Shown: positions 1 to 7,161, numbered from the stretch's first letter. The stretch: 34,816 nt of DNA from Fusobacteriaceae bacterium (GCA_031272775.1 JAISTB010000015.1:1-34816), one strand, 5' to 3'. The notes: a model not told the origin generated them from the sequence alone. Program-made: numbers and translations.

Positions 1-189
1 AAGAACGCGCCGCCGGAAGTTTTATTTTTGATCTCCCGCCGGAAAAACGGCGTCTATTTTGTCAGATCTCCTTGCTCTCCCCTTCTCATTTCCTGATATT
101 TTGCGATTAACAGAAAAAAAATGCCGGTGTCATTGAAATAAGGACACTGTATTTTTCGTATCGAAAAATCAAGAACCGGAGGAGGAATC

Positions 190-291
190 ATGGAAGCAAA
201 ACCTCAAGAATTAAGCGGCCATTACGGTCGGATTCGCAAATCTGATTTTGTAGAATTGCGCAATTTTAGGATTTTTCATCATGAAGATTAA
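190..291 (+). CDS. Unrecognised 33-aa small ORF with strong SD
   Basis: This is a short ORF, ATG to TAA, beginning MEAKPQELSG and ending FRIFHHED. It has a near-ideal SD (GGAGGAGG, 178-185) a few bases before the ATG and a rho-independent terminator immediately after the stop, so the segment looks like a complete monocistronic unit. There is no signal peptide or membrane segment; the product would be basic and aromatic near the end. I do not recognise a family. It could be a small protein, a leader peptide, or the translated part of a small RNA. Bases 1-189 hold no gene I can support: one reading frame stays open to about position 99 and could be the end of a gene lying to the left, and there is a weak hairpin at 37-52. 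Confidence 0.42.
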   Translation: MEAKPQELSGHYGRIRKSDFVELRNFRIFHHED

Positions 292-326
292 AAAAGCCAT
301 GCCGGAGGCGGTATGGCTTTTTTGGG
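292..326 (+). terminator. Rho-independent terminator after the 33-aa ORF
   Basis: AAAAGCCAT and ATGGCTTTTTT form a stem around a GC-rich loop, directly followed by a T-run. It starts one base after the stop codon of the small ORF. Confidence 0.75.
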
Positions 327-390
327 CGTAAAATGTGATTTCAGCGTTTGGAGGAAGGCACAACGTAATGGGATAAGACTATTACTCACT

Positions 391-725
391 TGGGGGTTGA
401 CTTAGGGGGGTCACTTGATGGGCATCTTGATGGGTATCTTGAAGGGTCGCCTCAGTTTCTGGTCAAACCGCTCTACCTTGCCTCTCCATACTGCGCTGCG
501 ATATATTTTTGATTCTGACTTCGTCGCTTATCCAGAATTGTCATCAGTAACAAACCTGAATCAAGCAAAGGCTTCAGATAGAGACTCGTAAAGTTCTTTT
601 TATCTTTAAATCCACAAAATTCAGCAATTTCAGCTTTTGAGCGAGCTACAGTACAATAGGACAATATTATATCACTGACTTGGGGGGTCACTTGGGGGGT
701 CACTTGGGGGGGCATTCCATCATGT
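391..725 (-). pseudogene. Decayed C-terminal tail of an AlbA_2/COG2865-type regulator
   Basis: Read on the minus strand from about 725 to 473, the sequence encodes PQVTPQVTPQV followed by a winged-helix tail with the motifs ILSYC, RSKAEIAEF, YLKPLLDSGLL and RRSQNQKYI. These are the hallmark linker and C-terminal HTH of the AlbA_2 (Schlafen-like, COG2865) putative DNA-binding/ATPase proteins. The N-terminal catalytic part is absent here, and there is no start codon or SD for this frame. Past the stop at 473, another frame (about 470-391) again encodes linker-like text, TLQDTHQDAHQVTPL, before a stop. Either two decayed copies are joined or one has been rearranged. A second fragment of the same family lies on the same strand at 4020-4330. 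Confidence 0.7.
678..713. repeat. 12-bp tandem repeat encoding TPQV units
   Basis: Three copies of ACTTGGGGGGTC stand in tandem; the third is slightly changed at its end. On the minus strand they encode the TPQV linker of the AlbA_2 remnant. Weaker copies recur at about 388-437. Such repeats are prone to slippage and may have helped the rearrangement seen here. Confidence 0.8.
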
Positions 726-886
726 GGTCCGACATGCCCGGGACCGCCAGCGCGCTGGGTATCACGGGACAGTATACGGAATACGGCGAAGACAGCGCGA
801 CGACGTATCAAAGGGCCTACACGCCCGAAAACGTAGCTGAAATCGCGGAAAAACTGACCGCCCTTGTTCCCGTTATAGAATAAAAC
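723..886 (+). pseudogene. C-terminal coding remnant of unknown family
   Basis: Directly beyond the TPQV repeats, the plus strand has an open frame beginning near MWSDMPGTASALG and ending EKLTALVPVIE before TAA. Codon use resembles the native genes in the window, and the end looks like a genuine C-terminal helix. The frame has no SD or start of its own and is fused at its 5' side to the antisense of the AlbA_2 repeats, so it appears to be the surviving 3' end of a truncated gene. I do not recognise the family. A good SD and a 9-codon ORF (900-926, MNAKVKTF) follow, probably the start of a second truncated gene of the same old operon. Confidence 0.4.
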
Positions 887-1006
887 CATGGAGGAACCAT
901 GAACGCAAAGGTTAAGACTTTTTAGTGAGGGTCTCGCCCAGCGCTTTCTGTCGGTCGCGGGCTGAAAAAGGGGTTTACGGTATGAAAAAATTCTATTATT
1001 TACTTG

Positions 1007-1035
1007 TTGACAAATCAGGAATTCTGAGGTAATAT
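1007..1035 (+). promoter_or_regulatory. Sigma-70 promoter of the FMN/FAD reductase gene
   Basis: TTGACA (1007-1012) and TAATAT (1030-1035) are separated by 17 bp, essentially consensus. The start of transcription should be near 1042, giving a leader of about 65 nt before the ATG at 1108. Confidence 0.85.
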
Positions 1036-1107
1036 CAATAGCGTGAAGATGATCATACGTCAGTCATCAAAAAATACTATATTTATCATATTTTGAGGAG
1101 GAGATAA

Positions 1108-3036
1108 ATGAAACGATTTTGCACAATTTTCTTATCATTCATCCTGTTTTTTTCCGGACTCTTATATGCCGCCGGCTTAACTGGCGTCAAAGATGGAACT
1201 TACAAAGGAGTCGGTCAGGGAAATCAGGGAGAAATTACTGTGGAAGTTACGGTAACTGGAGGACAGATTTCATCGGTGAAAACGGTAAGCCATAACGAAA
1301 CTGCCGGAGTAGCGGATCCGGCTCTGGATAGAATTCCAGCGGCCATTGTACAGGCGCAATCCCTTTCTGTGGATACGGTAGCGGGCGCCTCCATGACAAG
1401 CAAGGGGATTTTGGCCGCCGTGGAAGACGCGCTGATCAATGCCGGCGGAGATATTAAAGGCCTCAAGGAAACAGCGTTGAAAAAAACTGACGGCGCCGGG
1501 AAAAAGCTCATAGAAAAGAAAGCGGATGTGGTTATTATAGGCGCCGGAGGAGCCGGAATGTCTGCCGCTGTTGCAGCAGCTAAACTGGGCTCTTCCGTTA
1601 TCGTTATAGAAAAAACCGCCATAATGGGGGGCAACACAATCCTCGCTGGGGGTGGATACAACGCCTATGATCCGGCTCTCGAAAAGAAACAGGAGATTTC
1701 ACAGGCGCAAATCAAGTCTATACAGGCCCTTTTGGCAAAAAAGCCGCTTCGCAATGAAGTACCGCTTTATCAGGAAATCCGGTCAAAACTTGAAAAAGAT
1801 TTTGACGCCTACCTGAAATCCGGAGCAAAATATCTCTATGATTCGCCAGAACTCCACGCTTTGCAAAGTTGGGACGCCGGAGATTATTACGGAAATCTGG
1901 CGCTCATCTACAAGCTGGCGCAAGAATCCCCTGTCACAATGAAGCAGCTGGCAGATATGGGCCTTGTGTGGAAAGACTATACGCTGACTTATGTAGGCGG
2001 ACTGTGGCCTCGAGCGCATGAGGCGCGGGATTACAAGAGCGGTATCGGATTTATAGACATTTTTAAAAAAATTATCGCTGAGAAAAAACTGCCTGTCGAA
2101 ATTGTCATGGAAGTAAAGGCCGAAGAATTGCTGCTTTCCGATAATAAGGTTGTCGGCGTCAATGCTACAGGCGCGGATGGAACGCCTTATACATTTACCG
2201 CCAATAAAGGGATTGTCATCGCTTCCGGCGGATTTGGCGCCAACGTGGAAATGCGCATGAAATATAACACCCAGTGGGCGAATCTCGACAGCTCGATCAA
2301 GACAAGCAACAGCCCCGCCATTACCGGAGACGGCATCATCATGGCGCAAAAATTAGGCGCTAATGTTGTCGATATGAACCTGATACAGCTTCTACCGACT
2401 TGTGATCCCCAGACCGGAGCAGCTTCCGGCTACGTCGGACAGGCAACGGCGATGTGTATCAACAAAAAAGGTGTTCGCTACGTCAATGAGCTGGAACGCC
2501 GGGACGTTCTTGTCAAGGCCGCTTTGGAACAACCTGATTCAATGTTTTACTTGATCACAAACGAAAAAAATAACTACTTGGACGATAAAGGCTACAATAA
2601 ATTCGGAGAACATGTCAATGACCTGCTCGCGAAAAAGAAAATCTTCAAAGCCGATACCTTGGAAGAGCTGGCTGCACAGATCGGAGTTCCCCCCAAAGCT
2701 TTGGTAGAGTCCGTGAAGAAATTCAATGAAGCCTGTAAAGCGGGAAATGATCCGGAATTTGGCAGAAACGCTTTTGCGGATAACATTCTTTTGACTGCTG
2801 GAGGTCCTTATTATGCGACCCCGCGGCAACCTGCGGTTCATCACACGATGGGCGGCATCCAGATTGACAACAATACCCATGTTTTACGTGCAGACGGCAG
2901 TATCATCAAGGGTCTCTACGCGGCAGGCGAAGTGACCGGCGGCGTACATGGCGGAAATCGTGTCGGCGCCAACGCTGTACCCGATGCGCTTACTTATGGG
3001 CGGATTGCCGGAGAAAACGCGGCATTGGAAAAATAA
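1108..3036 (+). CDS. Exported FMN/FAD reductase, fumarate/urocanate reductase family
   Basis: The 642-aa protein has an N-terminal signal peptide (residues 1-22), an FMN-binding domain (about 25-110) with the covalent-flavinylation motif DTVAGAS at 89-95 (Ser95 the likely FMN site), then a fumarate-reductase-like FAD domain with GAGGAG at 145-150. Residues matching the catalytic core of Shewanella flavocytochrome c3 are kept: Arg465 in NELERRD (like R402), His578/579 in HHTMGG, and Arg618 in GGNRVGAN (like R544). Residues that hold fumarate's second carboxylate are not kept: the H365 position is Leu429, and the E378/R381 segment reads SGYVGQA. The enzyme probably reduces another enoate outside the cytoplasm, with electrons arriving through the FMN domain; an ApbE transferase would be needed elsewhere. 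SD GAGGAGG lies just upstream. Substrate is unknown. Confidence 0.88.
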   Translation: MKRFCTIFLSFILFFSGLLYAAGLTGVKDGTYKGVGQGNQGEITVEVTVTGGQISSVKTVSHNETAGVADPALDRIPAAIVQAQSLSVDTVAGASMTSKGILAAVEDALINAGGDIKGLKETALKKTDGAGKKLIEKKADVVIIGAGGAGMSAAVAAAKLGSSVIVIEKTAIMGGNTILAGGGYNAYDPALEKKQEISQAQIKSIQALLAKKPLRNEVPLYQEIRSKLEKDFDAYLKSGAKYLYDSPELHALQSWDAGDYYGNLALIYKLAQESPVTMKQLADMGLVWKDYTLTYVGGLWPRAHEARDYKSGIGFIDIFKKIIAEKKLPVEIVMEVKAEELLLSDNKVVGVNATGADGTPYTFTANKGIVIASGGFGANVEMRMKYNTQWANLDSSIKTSNSPAITGDGIIMAQKLGANVVDMNLIQLLPTCDPQTGAASGYVGQATAMCINKKGVRYVNELERRDVLVKAALEQPDSMFYLITNEKNNYLDDKGYNKFGEHVNDLLAKKKIFKADTLEELAAQIGVPPKALVESVKKFNEACKAGNDPEFGRNAFADNILLTAGGPYYATPRQPAVHHTMGGIQIDNNTHVLRADGSIIKGLYAAGEVTGGVHGGNRVGANAVPDALTYGRIAGENAALEK

Positions 3037-3120
3037 AACTTGTTTGGGAAATGTGTTTTGTCATTTCGCTGTCAGCGGATATGGATTCTTGTATATCCTA
3101 CAAAAATTAAGTAAATCGCC

Positions 3121-3153
3121 AGTGAGTGGAGGCTTTAGGCCCCACTCACTTTT
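3121..3153 (+). terminator. Terminator hairpin between convergent genes
   Basis: AGTGAGTGG (3121-3129) pairs with CCACTCACT (3142-3150), followed by TTT. It separates the convergent reductase and peptidase genes and may act in both directions; the T-run is short on each side. Confidence 0.6.
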
Positions 3154-3724
3154 ATGCTTCGGGAAAACAGCTGATCACCTTTCGCGGGGTCTTATAGTCG
3201 TATCGCGAGATTTCGATGCCGGTCTTTTTGCCGGCTGCGTGCACGATTTTCCCGTCGCCGATATATATGCCCACATGGCCGATTTGGAGCTTTCCGCGGC
3301 TGTAAAACAGAAGATCGCCCGGTTGCATTTCTGCGATCGTGATCTCATGGCCGTATTTCGCCTGCTCCTCGGCTGTTCTCGGGATATTGACGCCGTAGGA
3401 CTTCAAGACCGCCTGGGTAAAGCCTGAACAATCTACGCCCTCTGTAAGGCTGTTACCGCCCCAAACATAAGGATTTCCAACGTGTTTGCAGGCAAATTCG
3501 ACCATATCGTTTCTGATGATTTGATGAAACTCCTCTATTGTCGATAATTTTTTTGCTTCTTTTTTCTTTTTGGAGATCCGTTTGCCTTTCACCGCAGTTT
3601 CTCTGAATATATTCCCGGAGATGCCCGCGTTTTCCCTCTGCCGCTTCACGGTTACAGGCTTTGCCTGAAGCAAAGCGCCGCCCGTTATGCCGCTCATGAT
3701 CAGTATCGTCAGTATTTTCTTCAA
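3152..3724 (-). CDS. Secreted NlpC/P60 cell-wall peptidase
   Basis: The 190-aa precursor has a signal peptide (MKKILTILIMSGITGGALLQA), a Lys/Arg-rich linker (about 25-60), and a C-terminal NlpC/P60 domain (about 70-190). The cysteine-peptidase catalytic set is complete: Cys99 in GVDCSGF, His150 in IGHVGIY and His162 in IVHAAG. Family members cut gamma-D-glutamyl-diaminopimelate bonds in peptidoglycan; this one would act in the periplasm or wall. The start is TTG at 3724, chosen because AAGGAGT sits 8 bases upstream and the signal peptide begins there. The gene has a consensus promoter about 230 bases upstream, so its mRNA carries a long leader. Confidence 0.88.
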   Translation of the reverse strand: MKKILTILIMSGITGGALLQAKPVTVKRQRENAGISGNIFRETAVKGKRISKKKKEAKKLSTIEEFHQIIRNDMVEFACKHVGNPYVWGGNSLTEGVDCSGFTQAVLKSYGVNIPRTAEEQAKYGHEITIAEMQPGDLLFYSRGKLQIGHVGIYIGDGKIVHAAGKKTGIEISRYDYKTPRKVISCFPEA

Positions 3725-3772
3725 TTTTACCGTACTCCTTATCTGGCGCGCAAAAAAACAAAAAGGCCGCGT

Positions 3773-3792
3773 TTCGGGATATCATTCCCGAA
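3773..3792 (-). promoter_or_regulatory. Hairpin in the NlpC/P60 leader, possible attenuator
   Basis: TTCGGGA and TCCCGAA form a perfect 7-bp inverted repeat with a 6-base spacer. On the minus strand it is followed after a few bases by two T-runs (about 3746-3764), before the SD. It could be an attenuator or an operator in the roughly 220-nt leader. Confidence 0.4.
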
Positions 3793-3951
3793 CGATCAGC
3801 CAATGAAAATAAACAGATTAATCCCAATCTCAATAATTTGGGCCTTTCCCGCACAATGTCCTGCACGGTCTCCCTTGGCCGATGAATTTTCCATTCTTAA
3901 ATTATTGTTGCGGCAAAGGAAGGCCTCGCGCCGCGTCGTTACCCATAAGAT

Positions 3952-3980
3952 ATTATACAATAACAGCTTGTTTTTGTCAA
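3952..3980 (-). promoter_or_regulatory. Sigma-70 promoter for the NlpC/P60 gene
   Basis: On the minus strand TTGACA (3975-3980) and TATAAT (3952-3957) are both exact consensus with 17-bp spacing. Transcription should begin near 3945 and run through the leader into the peptidase gene at 3724. Confidence 0.85.
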
Positions 3981-4019
3981 GTAAAATGATGAAATTCTCA
4001 GGGTGTGACGGTATACGGC

Positions 4020-4330
4020 TTCAGTCTCGATTTCGCTTGTTTTTTTCGCTTGTTTTTTTCAAAACAAGCGAAAGAGTCGTTCTGTCCGGATTAAAATCCT
4101 CTTTGAGAATCGGCGGCGGAAAGCCTTCATTTTCCCATACTTCGTAAATACTTGGTATGCCGCTCCCTGAACGCTCCCCGATATTGAGCATATTAAAAAG
4201 TTTGAAGCGCGTTTAATTTCGCGGATCAGATATGCCTCCGCCCAAAACATCCTCCAAACTGAGTCTCAGATTTCCTGTTTCTGAAAAAAGCACAATCATG
4301 TGCTGTGATATCGCTTTGGTTTTGGGGTAA
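4020..4330 (-). pseudogene. Decayed central part of an AlbA_2/COG2865-type protein
   Basis: On the minus strand one frame reads GGGISDPRN, a stop (TAA), then LFNMLNIGERSGSGIPSIYE, W-NEGFPPPILKEDFNPDR and TTLSL. This is the conserved region of AlbA_2/COG2865 regulators (typically SDPRNP, then iGERsGSGIP, then FnPDrTtL). Upstream text in the same frame, LFSETGNLRLSLEDVLGG, matches the NPG-L segment that precedes it in the family. The frame has an internal stop and no start, so it is a pseudogene. The preserved part would sit directly N-terminal to the linker and HTH found at 391-725 on the same strand, so both may come from one gene. A perfect 10-bp hairpin (4047-4056 with 4061-4070) lies at its end. 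Confidence 0.7.
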
Positions 4331-4441
4331 TCCCCATTTTACTATTTTTCCGATAATAGCGACGACCTCCTCAGCCGATTCCCCTCACGATATCTATCCA
4401 GTTCATTCAGTTGAAGCATTGATTTTTCCTCCCAAACTATA

Positions 4442-4473
4442 CAAAAATGAAGATGACGCAAGAAATCATCTTC
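4442..4473 (-). terminator. Rho-independent terminator downstream of tmRNA
   Basis: On the minus strand GAAGATGA pairs with TCATCTTC (4466-4473 with 4449-4456) and is followed by ATTTTTG. It lies about 107 bases past the tmRNA 3' end; nothing gene-like is seen between them or between it and the AlbA_2 remnant. Confidence 0.65.
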
Positions 4474-4579
4474 TTTTGTCCATGAGGACTTTTCTGCAGA
4501 TATGTTGAAAGTTTATACGATGAATGCCTGACGAAAGAGAAAATCAAAAATAATTCCCCTTTCCGGGCATGGTTAACAA

Positions 4580-4926
4580 TGGTGGAGATGACGGGAGTCG
4601 AACCCGTGTCCGAAACTAACAGCGCCATAAACTTCTACAAGCTTAGTTTGCTATAGGATTTCATATGCCCGAATCCCGCAAACAGGGCTCGAACATACAA
4701 GTTTCGCGAATGTCCCCGCTTCCTTAGAAACATCGGAGCGGGTAATCTGTATATGGGTTACACCCCTTGGAATACGCATACAGAAGACGTATCCCGGGAT
4801 GAGCTGACAACTAAGCAGCTAAAGCGTAATTGTTTTCGTCATTTAAACGAGTTTTTGGTCTTTCGCGGTAACCACACCGACCTGCTGTCTATAACCTGCT
4901 AACCCCGTCGAAACCTTGACATCCCC
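4580..4926 (-). ncRNA. ssrA: tmRNA (transfer-messenger RNA)
   Basis: The 5' end on the minus strand reads GGGGATG followed by the conserved GGTTTCGACGGGG element. The 3' end has a T-loop GGTTCGACTCC and an encoded CCA (4580-4582). The 5' GGGGATG pairs with CATCTCC to make the tRNA-like acceptor stem, which fixes both ends. The internal reading frame gives a tag ending NDENNYALAA and stopping at TAG (4811-4813); the two codons before it are CGT TTA (Arg-Leu). The usual GCA resume codon is not seen, so the first tag residue is uncertain. tmRNA rescues stalled ribosomes and marks the nascent chain for proteolysis. Its partner SmpB is encoded immediately upstream on the same strand. Confidence 0.95.
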
Positions 4927-4944
4927 TTATTCGATTGTATCAAT

Positions 4945-4973
4945 ATTATATCATGAAACGCGCAAAAAGTAAA
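4945..4973 (-). promoter_or_regulatory. Promoter of tmRNA
   Basis: TTTACT (4968-4973) and TATAAT (4945-4950) on the minus strand are 17 bp apart. Predicted initiation lies about 12 bases before the mature 5' end, consistent with RNase P trimming of a short leader. Confidence 0.7.
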
Positions 4974-5414
4974 CTAGCGGATTTTAATATTTCGCTCCTC
5001 ATCCCGGCGGGCGTCTTTTTTGGCGATGGCTTCCCGCTTATCGTAGGTCTTCTTGCCTTTGGCGACGGCAATTTCCAGCTTGACCCGGCCTTTGGAGAGG
5101 TGGATGTCCAGGGGAACGATGGTAAATCCCTGCTGACTTACTTTCTCATGGATTTTCCGGATTTCCTTCTTGTGCATGAGGAGCTTTCTCGGCCGCTTTT
5201 CTTCCACATTATAAACGCTGCCGAATTTCCAGTGGACGATGGTCATGCCGAGGATAAAGAGCTCCCCCTGGGTGACCCGCAGGTAGGATTCCTTGATGCT
5301 CACGTGCCCCGCCTTGACCGATTTGACTTCGGAACCCACAAGGGCAATCCCGGCCTCAAATCTCTCCTCGATGAAATAATCGAAAAAGGCCTTTTTGTTC
5401 TTCGCGATGACCAT
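4974..5414 (-). CDS. smpB: SsrA-binding protein SmpB
   Basis: The 146-aa protein begins MVIAKNKKAFFDYFIEERFE, the typical SmpB N-terminus, and contains ALVGSEVKS, HVSIKESYLRV, the RPRKLLMHK-EI block and a basic C-terminal tail (KREAIAKKDARRDEERN). SmpB binds the tRNA-like part of tmRNA and places it in the A site of stalled ribosomes. I chose the Met at 5414 because it gives the usual family length. The frame stays open to 5513, and no strong SD precedes 5414. A GGAGG (5467-5471) lies upstream, too close to an in-frame GTG to serve it well, and sits inside a small inverted repeat, so the true start remains uncertain. The gene ends 1 base from the tmRNA promoter. Confidence 0.93.
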   Translation of the reverse strand: MVIAKNKKAFFDYFIEERFEAGIALVGSEVKSVKAGHVSIKESYLRVTQGELFILGMTIVHWKFGSVYNVEEKRPRKLLMHKKEIRKIHEKVSQQGFTIVPLDIHLSKGRVKLEIAVAKGKKTYDKREAIAKKDARRDEERNIKIR

Positions 5415-5458
5415 GTTTCTTGGATCCCGCCGACAGTGGGGACTCCCCCGCCCGTCCG

Positions 5459-5477
5459 GGATCACTTCCTCCGATCC
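5459..5477 (-). promoter_or_regulatory. Inverted repeat enclosing a GGAGG in the smpB leader
   Basis: GGATC (5473-5477 read on the minus strand) and GATCC (5459-5463) flank GGAGGAAGT. In the mRNA the hairpin would place the only SD-like sequence of the leader in its loop. The arms extend further with one bulge. Confidence 0.3.
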
Positions 5478-5501
5478 GGTTGAATAGATGCGTATGGGAC
5501 A

Positions 5502-5530
5502 ATTATACACCATTATCCGGAAAAAAGCAA
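5502..5530 (-). promoter_or_regulatory. Sigma-70 promoter of smpB
   Basis: On the minus strand TTGCTT (5525-5530) and TATAAT (5502-5507) are separated by 17 bp. Predicted transcription start is near 5496, giving an approximately 80-nt leader before the ATG at 5414. Confidence 0.7.
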
Positions 5531-5590
5531 AGCGAATCTCAGCTTTGACGGAAATAAAAGGGAAAAGAGCGAAAATTTTTTGAAAAACTG

Positions 5591-5664
5591 TTGTGAAAAC
5601 CCCGCCCTTTGTGATAGAATATACTATATATAAAATGAATGATTAACCATAACTACCGGTTATG
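5591..5664 (+). promoter_or_regulatory. lysR promoter with adjacent inverted repeat
   Basis: TTGTGA (5591-5596) and TAGAAT (5615-5620) with 18-bp spacing make a plausible promoter. Downstream, CATAAC-TACCG-GTTATG (5648-5664) is a perfect 6-bp inverted repeat between the promoter and the start codon, a reasonable site for autoregulation by the encoded LysR protein. Confidence 0.5.
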
Positions 5665-5705
5665 ATACCCGAATGGAACCCCGACGGAAAATACAAGGAG
5701 AATCA

Positions 5706-6575
5706 ATGGATCTGCATTATTTGAAGATTTTTTATGAGGTGGCCAAGGAAAAGAGCTTCACGCGGGCCGCCAATAAACTCTTCATCAACCAGTCAGCCGT
5801 TTCGATCCAAATCAGGAAATTTGAAGATCTGCTGAATACGAAGCTCTTTGACCGCAGTTCCAAAAAGATCAAGCTGACCTACATCGGGGAAATCCTCTTC
5901 AAAATGGCCGAGGATATATTTGAACGCGTGGGCAGGGCCGAAAAAGAAATCACCCGGATCATCGGTCTCGACCGCTCAAAGCTCTCCATCGGGGCCACTT
6001 CCGTGATCGGCGAGCCCCTTTTGCCGAAGCTCATGAAGGAATTTTCCCTCAAACACGAAGAAATCGAGTACGACATCGTGATCGGGGAAAAGAAATGGCT
6101 CCTCAAATGTCTGCGGGAAGGGGATCTGGACGTCCTCATCATCGACGAGGAGCATATCACCGACAGCAATCTTGAGGTCATCACGATTGAGAAAATGCCC
6201 TATGTCTTAGTGAGCAGCAAGCGCTACGACAGGATCGAGAGCGCGGGCAAGGACCCGCTGATCACCCGCAAGAGCATCCCCAACAACAACGACGCCATCG
6301 CGGCCATAGAAGACAAATTCAAGATGATCTTTGAGAACAAGATCCAGGTCTCGGGCAATCTTGAGGTCATCAAAGGCATGGTCCGCGAAGGGATCGGGAA
6401 CGTGATCCTCCCCTATTATTCCGTCTACAAGGAGATCGAGAGCAAGGAGCTCAATATTGTCTACCGGATCAACGAAGTCAAAGACGCCTACCAGGTCGTG
6501 ATCACCAAGGACAAAAAACATCTGCTGCAGATCATCAAATTCATCGACTTCATCGAAGGCTACAAGATCAGCTGA
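5706..6575 (+). CDS. LysR-family transcriptional regulator
   Basis: The 289-aa protein starts MDLHYLKIFYEVAKEKSFTR, the standard LysR N-terminal winged HTH (about 1-60: AANKLFINQSAVSIQIRKFE), followed by a periplasmic-binding-like effector domain (about 90-285). The start at 5706 is preferred because AAGGAG ends 5 bases upstream and family homology begins there. The next gene, a heptose-phosphate isomerase, starts 10 bases after its stop and uses an SD overlapping the stop region, so the two are probably co-transcribed. The effector is unknown; the context would fit control of envelope sugar metabolism, but that is only inference. Confidence 0.9.
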   Translation: MDLHYLKIFYEVAKEKSFTRAANKLFINQSAVSIQIRKFEDLLNTKLFDRSSKKIKLTYIGEILFKMAEDIFERVGRAEKEITRIIGLDRSKLSIGATSVIGEPLLPKLMKEFSLKHEEIEYDIVIGEKKWLLKCLREGDLDVLIIDEEHITDSNLEVITIEKMPYVLVSSKRYDRIESAGKDPLITRKSIPNNNDAIAAIEDKFKMIFENKIQVSGNLEVIKGMVREGIGNVILPYYSVYKEIESKELNIVYRINEVKDAYQVVITKDKKHLLQIIKFIDFIEGYKIS

Positions 6576-6585
6576 GGAGCGCAAA

Positions 6586-7161
6586 ATGGCATTGATTGAT
6601 TCTTATAAGGAAGAACAGGCGCTGCTTTCCGCTTTTATCGCGGAAGAAGAAAAAGCGGGGCGGACGGAAAAAATCGCCGGAATCCTGGCGGGAATCTTCC
6701 GGCAGGGAGGCAAGATCCTCATCTGCGGGAACGGAGGCAGCAATTGCGACGCGGTCCATTTCATGGAGGAATTTACCGGTAAATTCCGGAAAGAGCGACG
6801 GGCGCTGCCGGTTATCGCCATTTCCGACGCGTCCCACATCACCTGCGTGGGAAATGATTACGGCTTTGACGAGGTCTTTTCCAGGGGCGTGGAGGCCTAC
6901 GGCGCGCCGGGAGACATGCTGATCGGCATTTCCACAAGCGGCAATTCCCCCAATGTGATCAAAGCCGCGGCGACCGCGAAGGAGAAGGGCATGAAAACCC
7001 TGGCCCTCCTGGGCAAGGACGGCGGAAAGCTGAAGGGAATTTGTGACGACGAATTTATTGTGCCGGGTATGACCTCGGACAGGATCCAGGAAATCCACAT
7101 GATGATCCTTCATATTCTGATCGAAGGGGTCGAAAGAATTCTCTTTCCCGAAAATTATTGA
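6586..7161 (+). CDS. gmhA: SIS-domain phosphoheptose isomerase (GmhA type)
   Basis: The 191-aa protein has the length and pattern of D-sedoheptulose-7-phosphate isomerase: CGNGGSNCDAVHF (48-59), EEFTGKF (61-67), ISTSGNSPNV (115-124) and TSDRIQEIHMMILHILIEG near the end. Glu61 and His176 match E. coli GmhA Glu65 and His180, the catalytic pair. The enzyme makes D-glycero-D-manno-heptose 7-phosphate, the first step to ADP-heptose for LPS inner core or S-layer glycans in the cytoplasm. This is one of the better hints that the host has an outer membrane. Its SD (GAGGAG) overlaps the lysR stop region. Confidence 0.88.
   Translation: MALIDSYKEEQALLSAFIAEEEKAGRTEKIAGILAGIFRQGGKILICGNGGSNCDAVHFMEEFTGKFRKERRALPVIAISDASHITCVGNDYGFDEVFSRGVEAYGAPGDMLIGISTSGNSPNVIKAAATAKEKGMKTLALLGKDGGKLKGICDDEFIVPGMTSDRIQEIHMMILHILIEGVERILFPENY

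Noticed and set aside
678-713. Possible CRISPR-like array
   Set aside because: The repeats are 12-bp, contiguous, have no spacers and encode a protein linker on the minus strand.
3803-4147. Open frame of 114 codons on the plus strand upstream of tmRNA
   Set aside because: It is antisense to the NlpC promoter and to the AlbA_2 remnant, has no SD and no family resemblance.
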